From Tillus elongatus (Eukaryota; Arthropoda; Insecta; Coleoptera; Cleridae), in NCBI GenBank assembly GCA_964006375.1, contig OZ023265.1:153591047-153655046 (forward strand): DNA of 64,000 nucleotides, in the 5' to 3' direction. The notes beneath the pieces were generated by a model that saw only the letters and a list, made by a program, of their open reading frames with translations, did not search any database and was not told where the DNA came from. Positions 14,548-28,678 of the stretch are shown here, piece after piece; position 1 is the stretch's first letter, and each line of letters opens with the position of its first letter. Made by a program: the position numbers and the translations under genes.

Positions 14548-14929
14548 CACGAATGATACTTGAGACAAGTAAAACACCTTTAAATGTAATTACCTTATAT
14601 AAATCTAAATTTTTAAGACAGCTGTAGATTTTTTCATATGTCCAAAATATGTGGATACAGCTAAAGCAACTAAAAACAAAAAGGATTGTGTATTTTAATA
14701 TTACAAGGAGAAATGAGATAAATGTCTAATTTATAAGAAATAAATTTTTATTATGCCGGGAGAACTGCAACAAAGTAAAGTGAACTGGCGTATAAAAATT
14801 TCTACCTGTATTATTATATTTTAAAGCCGTATCATATTATACAAGTAAACAAAATACAACTTTTTTGCATGAATTAATTAAACAAATAGTTGTCTCGTGC
14901 TTGCTACTTGCATTAGTGTTTTTAAAGTG

Positions 14930-15985
14930 GCTTGGACAAATTCGTTAGCCAGATAAATCGGCGTAGGTTTTCCCGGAAAATGTTGTGTTTTCTTTCGAAA
15001 AAAAAAATATTTTCGGAAATAACAAAGTAAGGGCAACCAAATTTGGTACGCCAGTTTATATCATTATATGTAAATTATTTACCAAAATTTAGCTCTGTGA
15101 GTTAAAGGACACAAAGGTTGAGGCACTTAAAGAAAAATAAATTGGGGTTTTCCTTAAATCGTCAAAGTCGCGATTTAAGACGTCAAAATTGGCAACATTT
15201 AGGCAAAGAACTTAAAACTCATACGGAAATTGGAAAGACAATGTCTCAAGAAGAATGTTTTACAAACCCTGAAGTCCTAGTTTCAACCGTCATTGTCCTT
15301 CATTTTACTAAAAGATTTCCAGAGAATTCATTTCAAATAGACCCTTTCTCTGATGCTTTGGCAGTAATCTTACCTATAGAGTTTATCGTTTAATGGTATA
15401 TAATTTTTGTCGAATTTTTGTAAAAATCAATAAAGCTCAATATATCAGTTATTATACAAGATACGAAAAAAAAATGTATACATTAATTATAGGGTGTCTT
15501 GAGCTACATCTTGAAAAAATATTTCTACAATCACAGGATAGCCCATAAGTCGTTGGTGATACACATTTTATTTTCTTTTGTTAATCAAACACGCCTTATG
15601 TTATTCCATTTTTGTATTTTCCGTCGAAATATAATGCACGTTTGTAAGAAAAGAAATTTGGGACGCAGCAAGTCCGCTATGGTAGCGAATTTTCATTAAA
15701 TGCGTCAAATTTGAATAGTTAAATTTGCTATTAACCTATAAGGTTGACCCAGAAATCAGTTTTTTCGGGAACACTTTAAGTTTATTTCCGATTTTTTTAC
15801 ATTTTCAAACAATAAAGTTATTTTCATGAAACATGGCACATTGTTTGCACTATATAGGTTTTACTGGTAACCAAATTTGATGTCTGCTTTCTTAAAAAAA
15901 AAGACACATATTTGCTATTAAAAAATATTTTTCTGAAAATTCACTATCATAATGCACTTGCTGCGTGCAGACTTTGTGTTTTTCG
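14930..15985 (-). repeat. AT-core family copy, minus orientation, no terminal part
   Basis: It starts at ACAAATTCGTTAGCCAGATA, the part normally next to the TA array. It runs through the body (GTCAAAATTGGCAACATTTA at ~15182) and ends in the 300-bp segment bounded by GGGACGCAGCAAGTCCGC (15660) and the inverted GCACTTGCTGCGTGCAG (15954). The hairpin end and TA array are absent, so it is truncated on that side. Confidence 0.75.
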
Positions 15986-16981
15986 TTTATGAGCAACTTT
16001 ATTGGAAAAGCACCACGGGTAATACAACATTTTGAGCTCTCCCTCGTACAGTAGTAAAATTATCGCCATTTGCGCGTGATATGCACCGCATATGCATAAC
16101 TTGTTTGTTATTGTTAGAAAATTACCAATGTCACATTTCAGTTAATTGGCATCAACAATAACAGATTTGATTGCAAATGAACCATAAACTAAGTTACGTA
16201 AATAATAAATATAGCTGCTTGATTAATTTCGAAATGTTTGCTAAAAATTTAGATTGGTAATGAAAACCGTATTTTGCTAACATTTTCACACAATTTAATA
16301 GAGTTTATGATTTGTATTCCTCATAATGTTAAATAAACAATTCATAACACTGTTGCTCTTAAATAATTTACATATCAATAATTCCATTATGGTCGAAAGG
16401 CGATGTCGCCTTGCTGCAGCGACCATGACTCTCCTTCTCTCTCTCTCTCTATCTGGCAGCTCTTTTCATGTAACTGTAGATTACGCGCTTGATTAATTGG
16501 AAAAGGTTTTTCAGAAGCTCTCCCATTGGTCTACCCCTTTTCATTTTCTCAAATATGTGTCCTTGAGAAAATGTTGTCAGAAAATTATATTTTGTCTCAG
16601 ATAATGTCGAACATAAATTTGTTCTATGAATCCCCCCACCTCCCCACCCAATTTTATCGAATCGTCTCACCTCTTTCACACCTCTATTCGTCTTTCTATC
16701 GGTGTACAGGTGTCTTTCCTTCATATCCATATTTCAAAAGCTTCCATTCCTTCTAAGTCGCACTTATAGAAACTTCCAGGTGTGTACCGCATACAATATA
16801 TTAAATCCTACATATAACATGATGAACGCTTTCCTTCGGTTTAAGTTAAAGGGCTAATCGGTAAGGAACTTGATGAACCCTTCCTTGGGTTTAAGTGAAA
16901 GTGCTAGTCGGTAAGAATAGTATTTTGCTTACTAGACTTCTCCTTTGCTATCGCTAGATTACAATAGCTAAGTCTTACATC
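15986..16981. other. Unassigned sequence, no gene recognised
   Basis: AT-rich sequence with a short CT-rich run (16428-16451). The 93-codon minus-strand frame at 16449-16730 matches no family I know and has no supporting features. An imperfect direct repeat of ~60 bp around 16820-16915 (two GGTTTAAGT...CGGTAAG units) is present. Confidence 0.5.
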
Positions 16982-16985
16982 GTAT

Positions 16986-17426
16986 TGTTACGTTCTCCGG
17001 GGTTCTGAATTCGTTGACTAACAAAACACAGCTTTCAAACTACTAATTTATTATGAGCAACTATTTTTCAACACCAGTATCAACTAAAATATTTCTCTCT
17101 ATTATTAAATGTCCATAGAACTATATTCCACTATTCGCCTTCTATGATCGCGTCTTGAACACCAACACTTACTGCTGACTCGCTTAATACTCTATGATCA
17201 ATTATTTTACACCACACCGACTTAATACTGAACTAACTCACTCTATGTACCGTTCGTCTATTTATACTCTCCATGGAGATTCTAAACCTTCTACACTTTT
17301 CTACACCTGTCACTTCTGGTCCCTTCTAGAAATATCATTCTAGAATGTTCGCTGTTACCAACACACTACATCTGACCACAGAATAAACAAAGTACATAAA
17401 CTTAATACTCATAGACAAATGTGACA
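16986..17426 (-). repeat. 3' LTR of the Ty3/gypsy element
   Basis: Runs from TGTTACGTTCTCC to ACAAATGTGACA on the plus strand, giving TGT...ACA ends in element orientation. It matches 20094-20532 with scattered substitutions, so the insertion is not very recent. Confidence 0.92.
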
Positions 17427-17439
17427 CTGGCGCCCTTTT

Positions 17440-18380
17440 ATATTCAATCGTCCTGATCGAATTCTTACATTTATTGGAACGGCGTAAGTATGTGCATATG
17501 GACCACCTTCATCTTGCTCTTCGGGCACCTTTGAATTCTATAGACAACTTCATTGATTTCTTTTGACCACCTTATAAGGACCTTCCCTTAATTTCTGTAG
17601 TTTCGGTGACCGTCCCTTGCGTCGTATTAGATTGTAGAGCCACACACGATCTCCTTCTTTAAAACTAGCTGAATTAGCTCGCACGTCATAACGGGTCTTC
17701 ATGCGGTCGCTTTATACTCGTATATGCATTCTGACAGCAGAGTGGATGGCTTCTATTCTTCTTTCCAAATCTCCAAGTATGAGATCACGAGGAAGTTTTA
17801 ACTCCCGCCCAAAAACCACGCTGGCTGGTGTATGTCCGGTACTATCATGTACAGCCGAGCGGTATGCCAGTAGAAATAGTGGAATGTGCCGGTCCCAATC
17901 CGTTTTATGTTCATTGACAAATATTCTTAAGTGGGACTCCAAAGTAGCATTGAATCTTTCCACCATTCCGTCAGATTGAGTGTGCATGGGTGTAGTTCTC
18001 GTTTTCCTGATTCCCATAAGCTCACAAACCTTCTGAAATACAGCCGACTCGAAGTTGCGTCCTTGGTCAGAATGCAGCTCTAGTGGTGCGCCAAATCTGC
18101 AGAAAAACTCATTCACTAATACTTCTGCAACGGTGGTGGCCTCTTGATTCGGGACCGCAAACACTCCTGGCCACTTGCTAAAATAATCCATGGCTACAAG
18201 CATATAGCGATTTCCTGCGTCTGTTCTAGGGAAAGGATCAGCTATGTCGATTGCAATTCTTTCGAAAGGGGCTCCCACGTTGTACTACTTCATTCGCCAA
18301 CTGGTTTTTGATTTGGGCCACTTACTGGATGCTCTTGGCAGGTTTTGCACAATTCTTCCACATCAGCTTTATATCTTAGC
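17440..18380 (-). pseudogene. Integrase region of the gypsy pol gene
   Basis: The best-preserved stretch is 17712-18278 (188 codons). It shows the integrase catalytic core with FERIAIDIADPFPRT (first catalytic Asp), LHSDQGRNFES (second Asp) and QSDGMVERFNATLESHL (catalytic Glu), i.e. the DD35E pattern. Downstream (17480-17700) a GPYKVV motif marks the C-terminal GPY/F domain. Upstream, a zinc-binding HHCC-like region with CKTCQEH is out of frame. The sequence most resembles 412/mdg1-type pol proteins. Confidence 0.85.
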
Positions 18381-18754
18381 CAATAAAAACGTTCTCTGAC
18401 CCTTTTCAAAGTTTTCTTTACGCCTAAATGGCCTCGACCTACCCCGCCATGGATCTCCTCGATTACCTCCCTAACTCTTGGCCGCGAAAGGATTATTTGC
18501 TTCTATATGCGGGTTCCATCCTCTGACTCCCAATTCCTGACCAGAATATTACCTTCGATTTCAATGGAGTCCCAGTGGGCCCAGTAACTTTTGATGGCAA
18601 CGCTTTTATCATTAACCTCTGACCAAGAGGGTCTTTCGTGGCAAGTCTCCTTCCATCTGTAGATTGGTTTGATATCAGTGTCTTCTTTTTGGTCCTCCAT
18701 TAACCTCCGCGGGTCCCATCGGTTAACGGGTTGCACCGTTGTCCTCCTACACAC

Positions 18755-19621
18755 TTAGAGATTCAATCCTCCTTTGTTTTCGGCAGATATGCAATGCTTG
18801 CATTTAGGTGGGCAAGGTCTTCTAGATAGGGCGTCGGCATTGCCGTGCTGTCGTCCAGGCCGGTGTTCGATGGTAAAATTGTACTCTTGAAGGCGTTCAA
18901 GCCACCTCGTCATCTGCCCCTCTGGATTTTTAAATTGAAGAAGCCAGCGTAGGGAAGCGTGGTCGGTTCTCAGGAGAAATTCTTGGCCATATAGATATTT
19001 GTGAAAATGCTCCAACGTCTTCATAATGGCTAGAAGTTCTTTCCTCGTTACGCAATAGTTCTTTTCTGATTTGGATAGGGCTTTGCTGAAATACCCTACA
19101 ACCTTCTCTTGGCCTTCCTGTTCCTGCGAAAGAACACCTCCAATACCAACATTGCTCGCGTCCGTGTCCAGAATAAACCTGTGACCAGGCTGGGGGTATG
19201 TCAGAATCAGGGATGAACAGAGAGCCCGTTTTAGTGTCTCGAATGCTTTTTAACAATCATTAGTCTAAATGAAGGGTGTCTTTTCTTCCGTCAGTTTATG
19301 CAAAGGTTTCGCGATGTCAGCAAACCCCTTTACAAAACGGCGGTAATACGTGCAGAGGCCCAGAAAGCTTCGCAGCTGATGTACATTGGTTGAAATGTCC
19401 CAGTTCATAATACAGTCTGTCTTCTCTTGGTCGGTTTCGACTCCATCTGGGGTGATAATAGGGCCTAAGTACTTGACTGTTTTTTGAAAGGGACAGCATT
19501 TATTCGGATTTAATTTCAAATTGGCTCCCTTTAGTTTCTGAAACACTTGTTCGACATTCTTCATATGATCTTCTTCCGACTTCCTCGTCTTTTTTCTGGC
19601 CTCTTCATCTCTTTTTCTCAT
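18755..19621 (-). pseudogene. RT thumb/connection and RNase H of the gypsy pol gene
   Basis: 19265-19621 carries the end of RT: LKLNPNKCCPFQKTVKYLG, then LRSFLGLCTYYRRFVKGFAD. 18755-19024 carries RNase H with FLLRTDHASLRWLL and HRPGRQHGNADALSR. The intervening segment (18930-19256) is frameshifted. The catalytic YxDD box of RT is not present because the deletion starts just upstream of SEEDHMKNVEQVF. Confidence 0.85.
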
Positions 19622-19924
19622 TTCTTCTTTGACTTCTTCATCTCTTTTTCTCAGTTCCTCTCTTATCTATTCGTCTCTTTTTCTGGCCTCTTCATCTCTT
19701 TTTCTCATTTCTTTTTTGGCTTCTTCGTCTCTTCTTCTTAGCTCTTCTTTAACCTCCTCATCTCTTTTTCTGGCTTCTTCATCTCTTTCTCTCATTCCTT
19801 ATTTGGCTTCTTCGTCTCTTTTTCTCATTTCTTCATCTTTTTTTCTGGCTTTTTCTTTCATTTATTTAATCAATTCCAATAGCTGGGCGTCCATATTGGC
19901 TGTTGCGCTACGTTTCTTAGGCAT
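19566..19924 (-). pseudogene. Gag-like coiled coil, fused to RT by deletion
   Basis: It starts MPKKRSATANMDAQLLELIK, then runs into repeats of a RKRDEEA-type unit, a charged heptad-like coiled coil. At least three in-frame stops interrupt it. At ~19566-19580 it passes directly into RT sequence (RKSEEDHMKN), marking the deletion joint. Confidence 0.7.
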
Positions 19925-20073
19925 ATACGTACTTAAAGCTGGTACACAGTTTATTCTGTTTCAAGAACACACCCAGTTATGAATTACTGCTGACACTGAT
20001 TTTCCAGAGATTCAAGAAAATTCCACGTTGTTCAACGAATATTCCGGAAAATATTTCCGCTAGCAGCTTGAAA

Positions 20074-20091
20074 ATCCCACTTCTGACACCA
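20074..20091 (-). promoter_or_regulatory. Primer-binding site, probably tRNA-Leu
   Basis: Two bases inside the 5' LTR, in element orientation, lies TGGTGTCAGAAGTGGGAT. This begins TGG, complementary to CCA, and by memory matches the 3' end of insect tRNA-Leu. Confidence 0.7.
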
Positions 20092-20093
20092 GT

Positions 20094-20532
20094 TGTTACG
20101 TTCTCCGAGGTTCTGGTTTCGTTGACTAACAAACCACAGCTTTTCAAACTACTTATTTATTATGAGCATTTTCCAACACCAGTATCAACTAAAATATTTC
20201 TCTCTATTAATAAATGTCCATAGAACTATATTCCACTATTCGCCTTCTATGATCGCTTCTTGAACACCAACACTTACTGCTGACTCGCTTAATACTCTAT
20301 GATCACTTATTTTACACTACAGCGACTTAATACTGAACTAACTTACTCTGCGCACCGCTCGTCTATTTATACTGTCTATAGAGATTCTAGAACCTTCTAC
20401 ACTATTCTACACCTGTTACTTCTGGTCCCTTCTAGAAATATCATTCCAGAGTGTTCGCTGTTACCAACACACTACATCTGACCACAGAATAAACAAAGTC
20501 CATAAACTTAATTCTCATAGACAAATGTGGCG
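20094..20532 (-). repeat. 5' LTR of the Ty3/gypsy element
   Basis: Direct partner of 16986-17426. The outer end reads ATGTGGCG where the other LTR has ATGTGACA, so the terminal ACA is mutated. The following GTAT is the target duplication. Confidence 0.9.
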
Positions 20533-20689
20533 GTATATTAATAGAAGAAGATCCCGATTTAACACCCAAAGTAGCTAACTAATCAGAAAACATAATAAAA
20601 GTAATAATAGACCATTAGAATAACAACTGTAGAATTCATAGATGGGTAAACAACCAAGACCAAGTCACCAAACGACAAATTTCAAAGAT

Positions 20690-21184
20690 CACCTTCAGAA
20701 CAGCTGTCTGGTGTGAAAACCACCTTGCAGATTCACGCTCCACCCCAGACTATATCTCATTCTATGTCTTCAACATATCTCCATACACAAAAATTCAATG
20801 GATTGAAGTCAGGGGAGCATGGTGGCCAACAGTGTAGCAGTTTTTTGGTGATAATTGGCTCTCCAGTACGCAGAACTACGGTTACCAATCCAAGTGTGAC
20901 AATATGTGTTGTATTACCTTTCACAAGCCAAACGATGGTTATGGGAAGAAGGTCCACCATGTTGGAAATACACATCCTCATTCTTCTTGCAAAAATAGTG
21001 CTTTATTCAGATAGACTTGAAACAAAAATGGACCCACGAGTGTACTTCCAATTATACCACACCGCACATGGATGGAGAATCTATGTTGAAATGGTCTTTC
21101 ACTTATGTTGTTTTTCTGCAAATGCATAATAATGAAAGTTATTTCTATGAAACCTTCCGCAATTGATAAATTTGCACCCATCAA
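20690..21184 (-). pseudogene. Mariner-like transposase fragment
   Basis: Two minus-strand frames resemble insect mariner-type transposases. 20978-21184 has HRFSIHVRCGIIGSTLVGPF, equivalent to the FSINVWCGIIG...GP box between the first and second catalytic Asp. 20757-20981 has HCWPPCSPDFNPLNFCVWRYV, equivalent to WPPRSPDLNPLDFFLW, with the third catalytic Asp replaced by Asn. The central DGAP region and both ends are missing. No inverted repeats are seen. Confidence 0.7.
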
Positions 21185-21454
21185 TCCACAAAGTTCTTAA
21201 TAAAAGCTTTTCCTCACTTCCACGCTTATTAAAACCTAAAGCTAACTAACAAAAAGATAAAGATTTTTCAGAGTCTGTTACATTTAAGCTTTGACCTACG
21301 GGAATTTTGAAAACATGCACCTTATTGTGTTTTAATCTTTTTGAAACTCTATTTTTGGCTTTATTACTTCGGTATGCAATATGTCTACTAGAAATATGGG
21401 GCCTCGTCACAGCTATTAGTTAAATCCTCTTTTTCTACCCAATTGGCTATTTCT

Positions 21455-23035
<1,581 letters not shown>

Positions 23036-23384
23036 ATAAATAATAAACAAGTTGGAATTGCAAAGTACAGTATAAGGAATGCTGACTGATTAGGTTTGCA
23101 ATTTGTGAAGTATGTCACATACAAGGTGATAAATAGCAGTGTTTGTATACATTAAGAGACTTTTGACTTTTAACTTTTGCTTTGAAAATGTAGACGCTAA
23201 TATGAGATATTTTTGATTAGATTCTTAAAATGTGAAGACGCGAGACTTTTAATCATGCACAGATTTGCTTTTAGATTTATTCAGTTAAGTTAGTTTTAAA
23301 AAGTTGTTAATTAAATTAAATTTTTTATTACAAATTACATCGTTACACATGTCACAATTATCCTAGTTATAAACCATTATCCCT

Positions 23385-23585
23385 AATAAGTACACTTGGA
23401 GAACCCAAATCACCACAACACAAAAGCCCTGACGATCGTTTCACTAACCAAATTAGCGTCATCAGAGGATGAAACATTCTAGAATGTTTGTACGATCGTC
23501 AGGCCTTTTAAAATGTGTTGTGGTGATTTGGGTTCTCCAAGTGTACTTATCAGTGCTCATCACAGGTTCCAATCTTCACTTAGTG
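23385..23585. mobile_element. 201-bp foldback element with hammerhead motif and 13-bp target duplication
   Basis: The insertion is bounded by the direct repeat AACCATTATCCCT (23372-23384 and 23586-23598). Inside, two 35-bp arms (23388-23422 and 23514-23548) are perfect inverted repeats containing TTGGAGAACCCAAATCACC. A second inner pair (CCTGACGATCGT and ACGATCGTCAGG) lies between them. A 37-bp tail (CATCACAGGTTCCAATCTTC) follows the right arm. The same tail, arm and core, in another arrangement, precede the Penelope RT fragment at 63.5 kb, so this is probably a Penelope-derived pseudo-LTR structure. Confidence 0.8.
23424..23472 (-). ncRNA. Hammerhead-ribozyme-like motif in the foldback element
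   Basis: On the minus strand: CTGATGA (23465-23459), one extra C, stem II GCTAA/TTAGT closed by a TTTGG loop, then GAAAC, a minimal stem III (AC, GATC loop, GT) and the cleavage C at 23431. Stem I pairs TCCT with AGGG (last pair G-U). All invariant core residues are present. The single unpaired C between A9 and stem II is unusual, but an equivalent extra base is present in the separate motif at 46.5 kb. The short stem III is typical of Penelope and retrozyme hammerheads. Confidence 0.6.
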
Positions 23586-23699
23586 AACCATTATCCCTAT
23601 TTATCCTCCGCTCCTTAAAACAGTAGCTTAGAAATTAATAGAAAAATTTGACGTTACATTTTAATTTTCATGTCCAAAAATAGCCTTGTACAATAAGAA

Positions 23700-25110
<1,411 letters not shown>

Positions 25111-25899
25111 AAGTTTTCGAAATATTTGAGGAAGATGCGAAAAATTGTTTCACGATTATAAAGTCGTCGATTTTCTAAAAGTATATTTGTACAGCAAATC
25201 GTTTTTACACGTGCCTTGGCTTCTCAATTTTGGAACATCCTGTACAGTGTGACGGGTTACTAGAAAAATAGTACAAAATACTTCCTGATTTACCGTTTTG
25301 AAACTGAGACCATACATCATGCTGGTACATTTCAAAAGCAGAATCTAATAAGGAGCAAATAAAAAAACAATTCGTCCCTCAACTGTTTCTAAATTGCAAG
25401 ACCACTTCCCATAATTTGAGTTATTTATCATTTGCATAACCGCAAGCTCAACGATATTAATTAAATCAGAATGTTTGGAGTTTGATTTATAACCTGCCAT
25501 CAAATTAATTATACTTAAGTTGCTTGTTGCTTCTGCAGAAGTTGAGAATTCACTTCCGTTTGTTGGTTTCTTTTTGGTGATTTACGACATCTGATAACAG
25601 CTGTGATAGTTGTCAGCAAGATGTTTTACAAAAATAGGTTTCCTTGGTTTAAGGGTTTTAAATGGCGGAAAAATTTAAGAGTGATTGCTTTCATGTCGGC
25701 TAACTTTCCTATTTAAGCCCCATTTTAAAATTTACATTTTTAAGAAAAATATTCTTAGGAGCCTAGATGATGTGACGCTAAAGTCGTTTAATTGTTATTA
25801 GCCATGACACAGAAATTGTTTAAACTTTTAATTAATTATAACAACATTTATCTGGCTTTGCTTGTTCAAGTCTTTAATATACCTATAGCTTGTCAAATA
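25111..25899. other. Unassigned AT-rich sequence
   Basis: No ORF or repeat recognised between the AT-core copy and transposon B. Confidence 0.5.
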
Positions 25900-27729
25900 C
25901 AGGGTGGGGCATTGAAAACGAAACAGACCGATTTGCGTCCAGAGAAATTTGTTTTTAAGAAACGCTGAAACACGTTAATTTTAATATTGAGGGGGACATG
26001 TTTTGACATAAAACTCAACTTTGTCACATCAACCCATTAAGGGTGGTGATAACAACCATTATATTTTAAGTAGGGAACATGGGTCGAGTGTTACGTCATT
26101 TGACAACTCTTCCTTTTCTGAATTCAGCACACAATATTTTTTTTGAAATTTTATCAACTTATTTAAAAATTATTCACAGTTGGAGTTGCAAGAACGTATT
26201 TCATTCATTGTGATAAAAAATGCACTAATTAGTCAATTTTTCGACAAAAAAAACTAAAAAACAAAACCAAACGTTCAAAAATGTTTATTCAGTTAAGTAA
26301 GTGTTTAAATTGTTGACCACCAGCTTGTTCAAAACGAGCTCTGACATTCTGGAGCATTTGTGGAGTTATTAGACGGAATTCTTCAACAATGCGTCGTCGT
26401 AATTCTTCCAAAGACTCCGGTTCTCTTGCGTAAATTCTACTCTTTAAATGGCCATATAGAAATAAGTATAAAGTACTTAAATCCAGTGATTTACGGCGTC
26501 ACTCAATAGCATTACTACGCAAAATCCATTGTCCTGGATACTCTCTGTTCAAAAACTCCCTAACACGTGAAAAATGCGGAGGAGCTCCACCTTGTTGAAA
26601 CACTAATTGATTTTCTTGATAGCGATCATCATTTTTAACAGTGTCAATTAATAGAGGGTCAACGATATCTTATAGTAACTCCAAATACGTTTCGCCACTC
26701 AAATGGCCATCAAGAAAAATTGGTCCGATTAAACGGTCTCCAAAAATGCCAGTCCAGACATTCAATTTCTGTTGAGTTTGATTGTGGACTTCGTGAAAAT
26801 TTCTTGGATTATTATGTGCCCAATAACGACAATTATGACGATTGACTGTAGAGTTTAATAAAAACGCACACTCGTCTGACTAACAGATATTGAAGAGAAA
26901 GTTCCCGTTATCAGCTATTCGTGCAGTTATAACTTCACAAAACTCCAGCCGCTGATCAAAATCATCTGCATTCAGTTGTTGTACAAGATTAATTTTATAC
27001 GGGTTAGATGCTTCAATTTTCGCTGAATAGTTCTTCTTTTGATGTTTGAAACAGTGGCCAATTTTCTCAGTAGTCTCATTTCTAACCGGAAATTCACGTT
27101 CAGGATCCCGTTTTTTGTTCGCTACTGAACCACTTTGTCGAAACTTTGCAACTAACTCCAAAATGTATTTTCTGTTAACATGTCTGTTCGGATGTCGTTC
27201 ATTAAACAAATTTGCGGTACGGTTGGCGCAGTCATCGTTTTTGAAAAAAAGAGTAATTATTTCAACTCTGTCTTCTACAGAATACACCACTGTGAAACTA
27301 ATTTTCGGTAGTACTATCAAGTATCAAACCGACCGATAAACTGAAATAATAAACCGCATTTCTCTTGTTCCGATAATAAATGTTCTGATAGTCAATTTTT
27401 TGTTTACGAACCAACAAAACATTGACTATCAGCACATTTCTGATAGGAATGAGTGAAATGCGTTTTTGCATCTTCAACTGTGAATAATTTTTAAACGAGT
27501 TGATAAAACTTCCAAAAAAATTAGTGTGCCGAATTCAGAAAGAAAATAGCTTTCAAATTATGTAACACTCGACCCATGTTTCCTATTCAAAATATAAGGG
27601 TTGTTATCACCACCCTTAAGAGGATGATGTGACAAAGTTTAGTTTTATGTCAAAACATGTTCAGCGTTTCTTAAAAATAAAATTTATCTGGGCGCAAATC
27701 GGTCTGTTTCGTTTTCAATGCGCCACCCT
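25900..27729 (-). mobile_element. Tc1/mariner-type transposon B (1.8 kb)
   Basis: The termini CAGGGTGGGGCATTGAAAAC and GTTTTCAATGCGCCACCCT are flanked by TA (25898-25899 and 27730-27731). The subterminal blocks are the same as in elements A and C. It carries a broken minus-strand transposase. The right flank shares an ~31-bp block, inverted, with the left flank of element C. Confidence 0.88.
26289..27290 (-). pseudogene. DUF4817-like Tc1/mariner transposase, broken (element B)
   Basis: The N-terminal half is fairly intact (26880-27320): VYSVEDRVEIITLFF, NDDCANRTANLFNERHP, ELVAKFRQSGSVANKKRDPE. The initiator ATG reads GTG (27288-27290). About 20 codons of the linker are deleted after RNETTEKIG. 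The catalytic QQDGAPP box reads QQGGAPP, i.e. the second Asp is Gly (codon 26589-26591). The C-terminal RRRIVEE-type tail is present to 26289. Confidence 0.8.
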
Positions 27730-27774
27730 ATATTGCTGCGCATAAGAAAGGCCAAGACCACGTTTTGCAGAACA

Positions 27775-27856
27775 CATAGTTTGTTATTTCCGGAGATATG
27801 AATTTTTTTCCAAAGAAAACACAACATTTTCCGGGAAAACTTGGGCCGATTTTCCT

Positions 27857-27937
<81 letters not shown>

Positions 27938-28065
27938 AATTGAAACTGTGTCTGGATATGGGTTCTAGGGGGTCTAATTAGCGCTCATTTGAAGAATTTG
28001 TTTTCTAATTCAAAAGTCGGGATCTCCTCATTAGTGAATATTTTAAAGAAAATTCACTAATAAAT
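27775..28065 (+). repeat. AT-core family fragment with (TA)n
   Basis: Body end (TTTCCGGAGATATGAA, CAACATTTTCCGGGAAAACT), (TA)n at 27860-27936, the CTGGATATGGGTTCTAGGGG module and a terminal hairpin at 28033-28063. Confidence 0.75.
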
Positions 28066-28165
28066 AATATCAGAAAAATGCTTGATCACAAAAGCTAAGC
28101 CCGAAACATTTGAACAAATTTGTGAACTATATGGCAAGAATGTAAGACTAGATGCATTCTCGCAA

Positions 28166-28226
28166 CAATTAGAACCGTAGACCGGTTTCGTTCTCATTAG
28201 AGCTCTTCAGTACGGCATACTAATTG
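28166..28226 (-). ncRNA. Type I hammerhead ribozyme, monomer 1
   Basis: Same fold as the copy at 28679-28739, on the minus strand. One substitution in stem II (GCTCT against AGAAC) replaces a C-G pair with a C-A mismatch. All catalytic-core bases remain (CTGAAGA, GAAA, GTC). Confidence 0.75.
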
Positions 28227-28472
28227 CAGCAAGAATGCACCAAAAATAACACGGCTATCGTATAGCCAGTCTTAAAACACTAAGTGAGTGGTGAACGTGT
28301 CGCCACCTAGTTCGGAACCAAGTACTATGTTGTCACTCCCGCTCCAAATAACACAGAGTGTTAAAAATAGAGACGGTATACAACTAACTAACAATTTAAA
28401 AAATTGTTAGCCCTGGCCCATTTCTAATCCAATATAGGGACAAAGTATGTAAGACTAGATGCATTCTCGCAA

Positions 28473-28533
28473 CAATTAGAACCGTAGACCGGTTTCGCTC
28501 TCATTAGAGCTCTTCAGTACGGCATACTAATTG
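28473..28533 (-). ncRNA. Type I hammerhead ribozyme, monomer 2
   Basis: It lies exactly 307 bp downstream of the monomer 1 motif, on the minus strand, with perfect stem II (GCTCT/AGAGC). The rest of the structure is as described for 28679-28739. Confidence 0.85.
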
Positions 28534-28678
28534 CAGCAAAAATGCACCAAAAATAACACGGCTATCGTATAGCCAGTCTTAAAACACTAAGTGAGTGGTG
28601 AACGTGTCGCCACCTAGTTCGGAACCAAGTACTATGTTGTCACGCCCGCTCCAAATAACACAGAGTGCATTTTTGCTG

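Larger units (their letters stand above)
16986..20532 (-). mobile_element. Ty3/gypsy LTR retrotransposon, internally deleted, with both LTRs
   Basis: It has LTRs of 441 and 439 bp in direct orientation, a 4-bp target duplication GTAT (16982-16985 and 20533-20536), a PBS next to the 5' LTR and a purine-rich tract (TAAAAGGGCGCCAG, inverted 17427-17440) next to the 3' LTR. Minus-strand gag and pol remnants lie between. At ~3.5 kb it is much shorter than a complete element, because a deletion joins gag to the late part of RT and removes the protease and most of the RT palm. Stops and frameshifts add to this. Confidence 0.92.
23036..23640 (+). repeat. Unknown repeat shared with 61598-61975, interrupted by an insertion
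   Basis: From AATAATAAACAAGTT and AAGGAATGCTGACTG at the left to TATCCTCCGCTCCTTAA at the right, this matches the reverse complement of 61598-61975 at moderate identity. The 61.6-kb copy runs straight through the place where the 201-bp foldback is inserted here, so it serves as an empty-site reference. No ORF is seen. Confidence 0.65.

Noticed and set aside
16449..16756. Overlapping ~90-codon ORFs on both strands near 16.5 kb
   Set aside because: No motif or homology recognised. Length is within chance for this composition once microsatellite-rich codons are considered.
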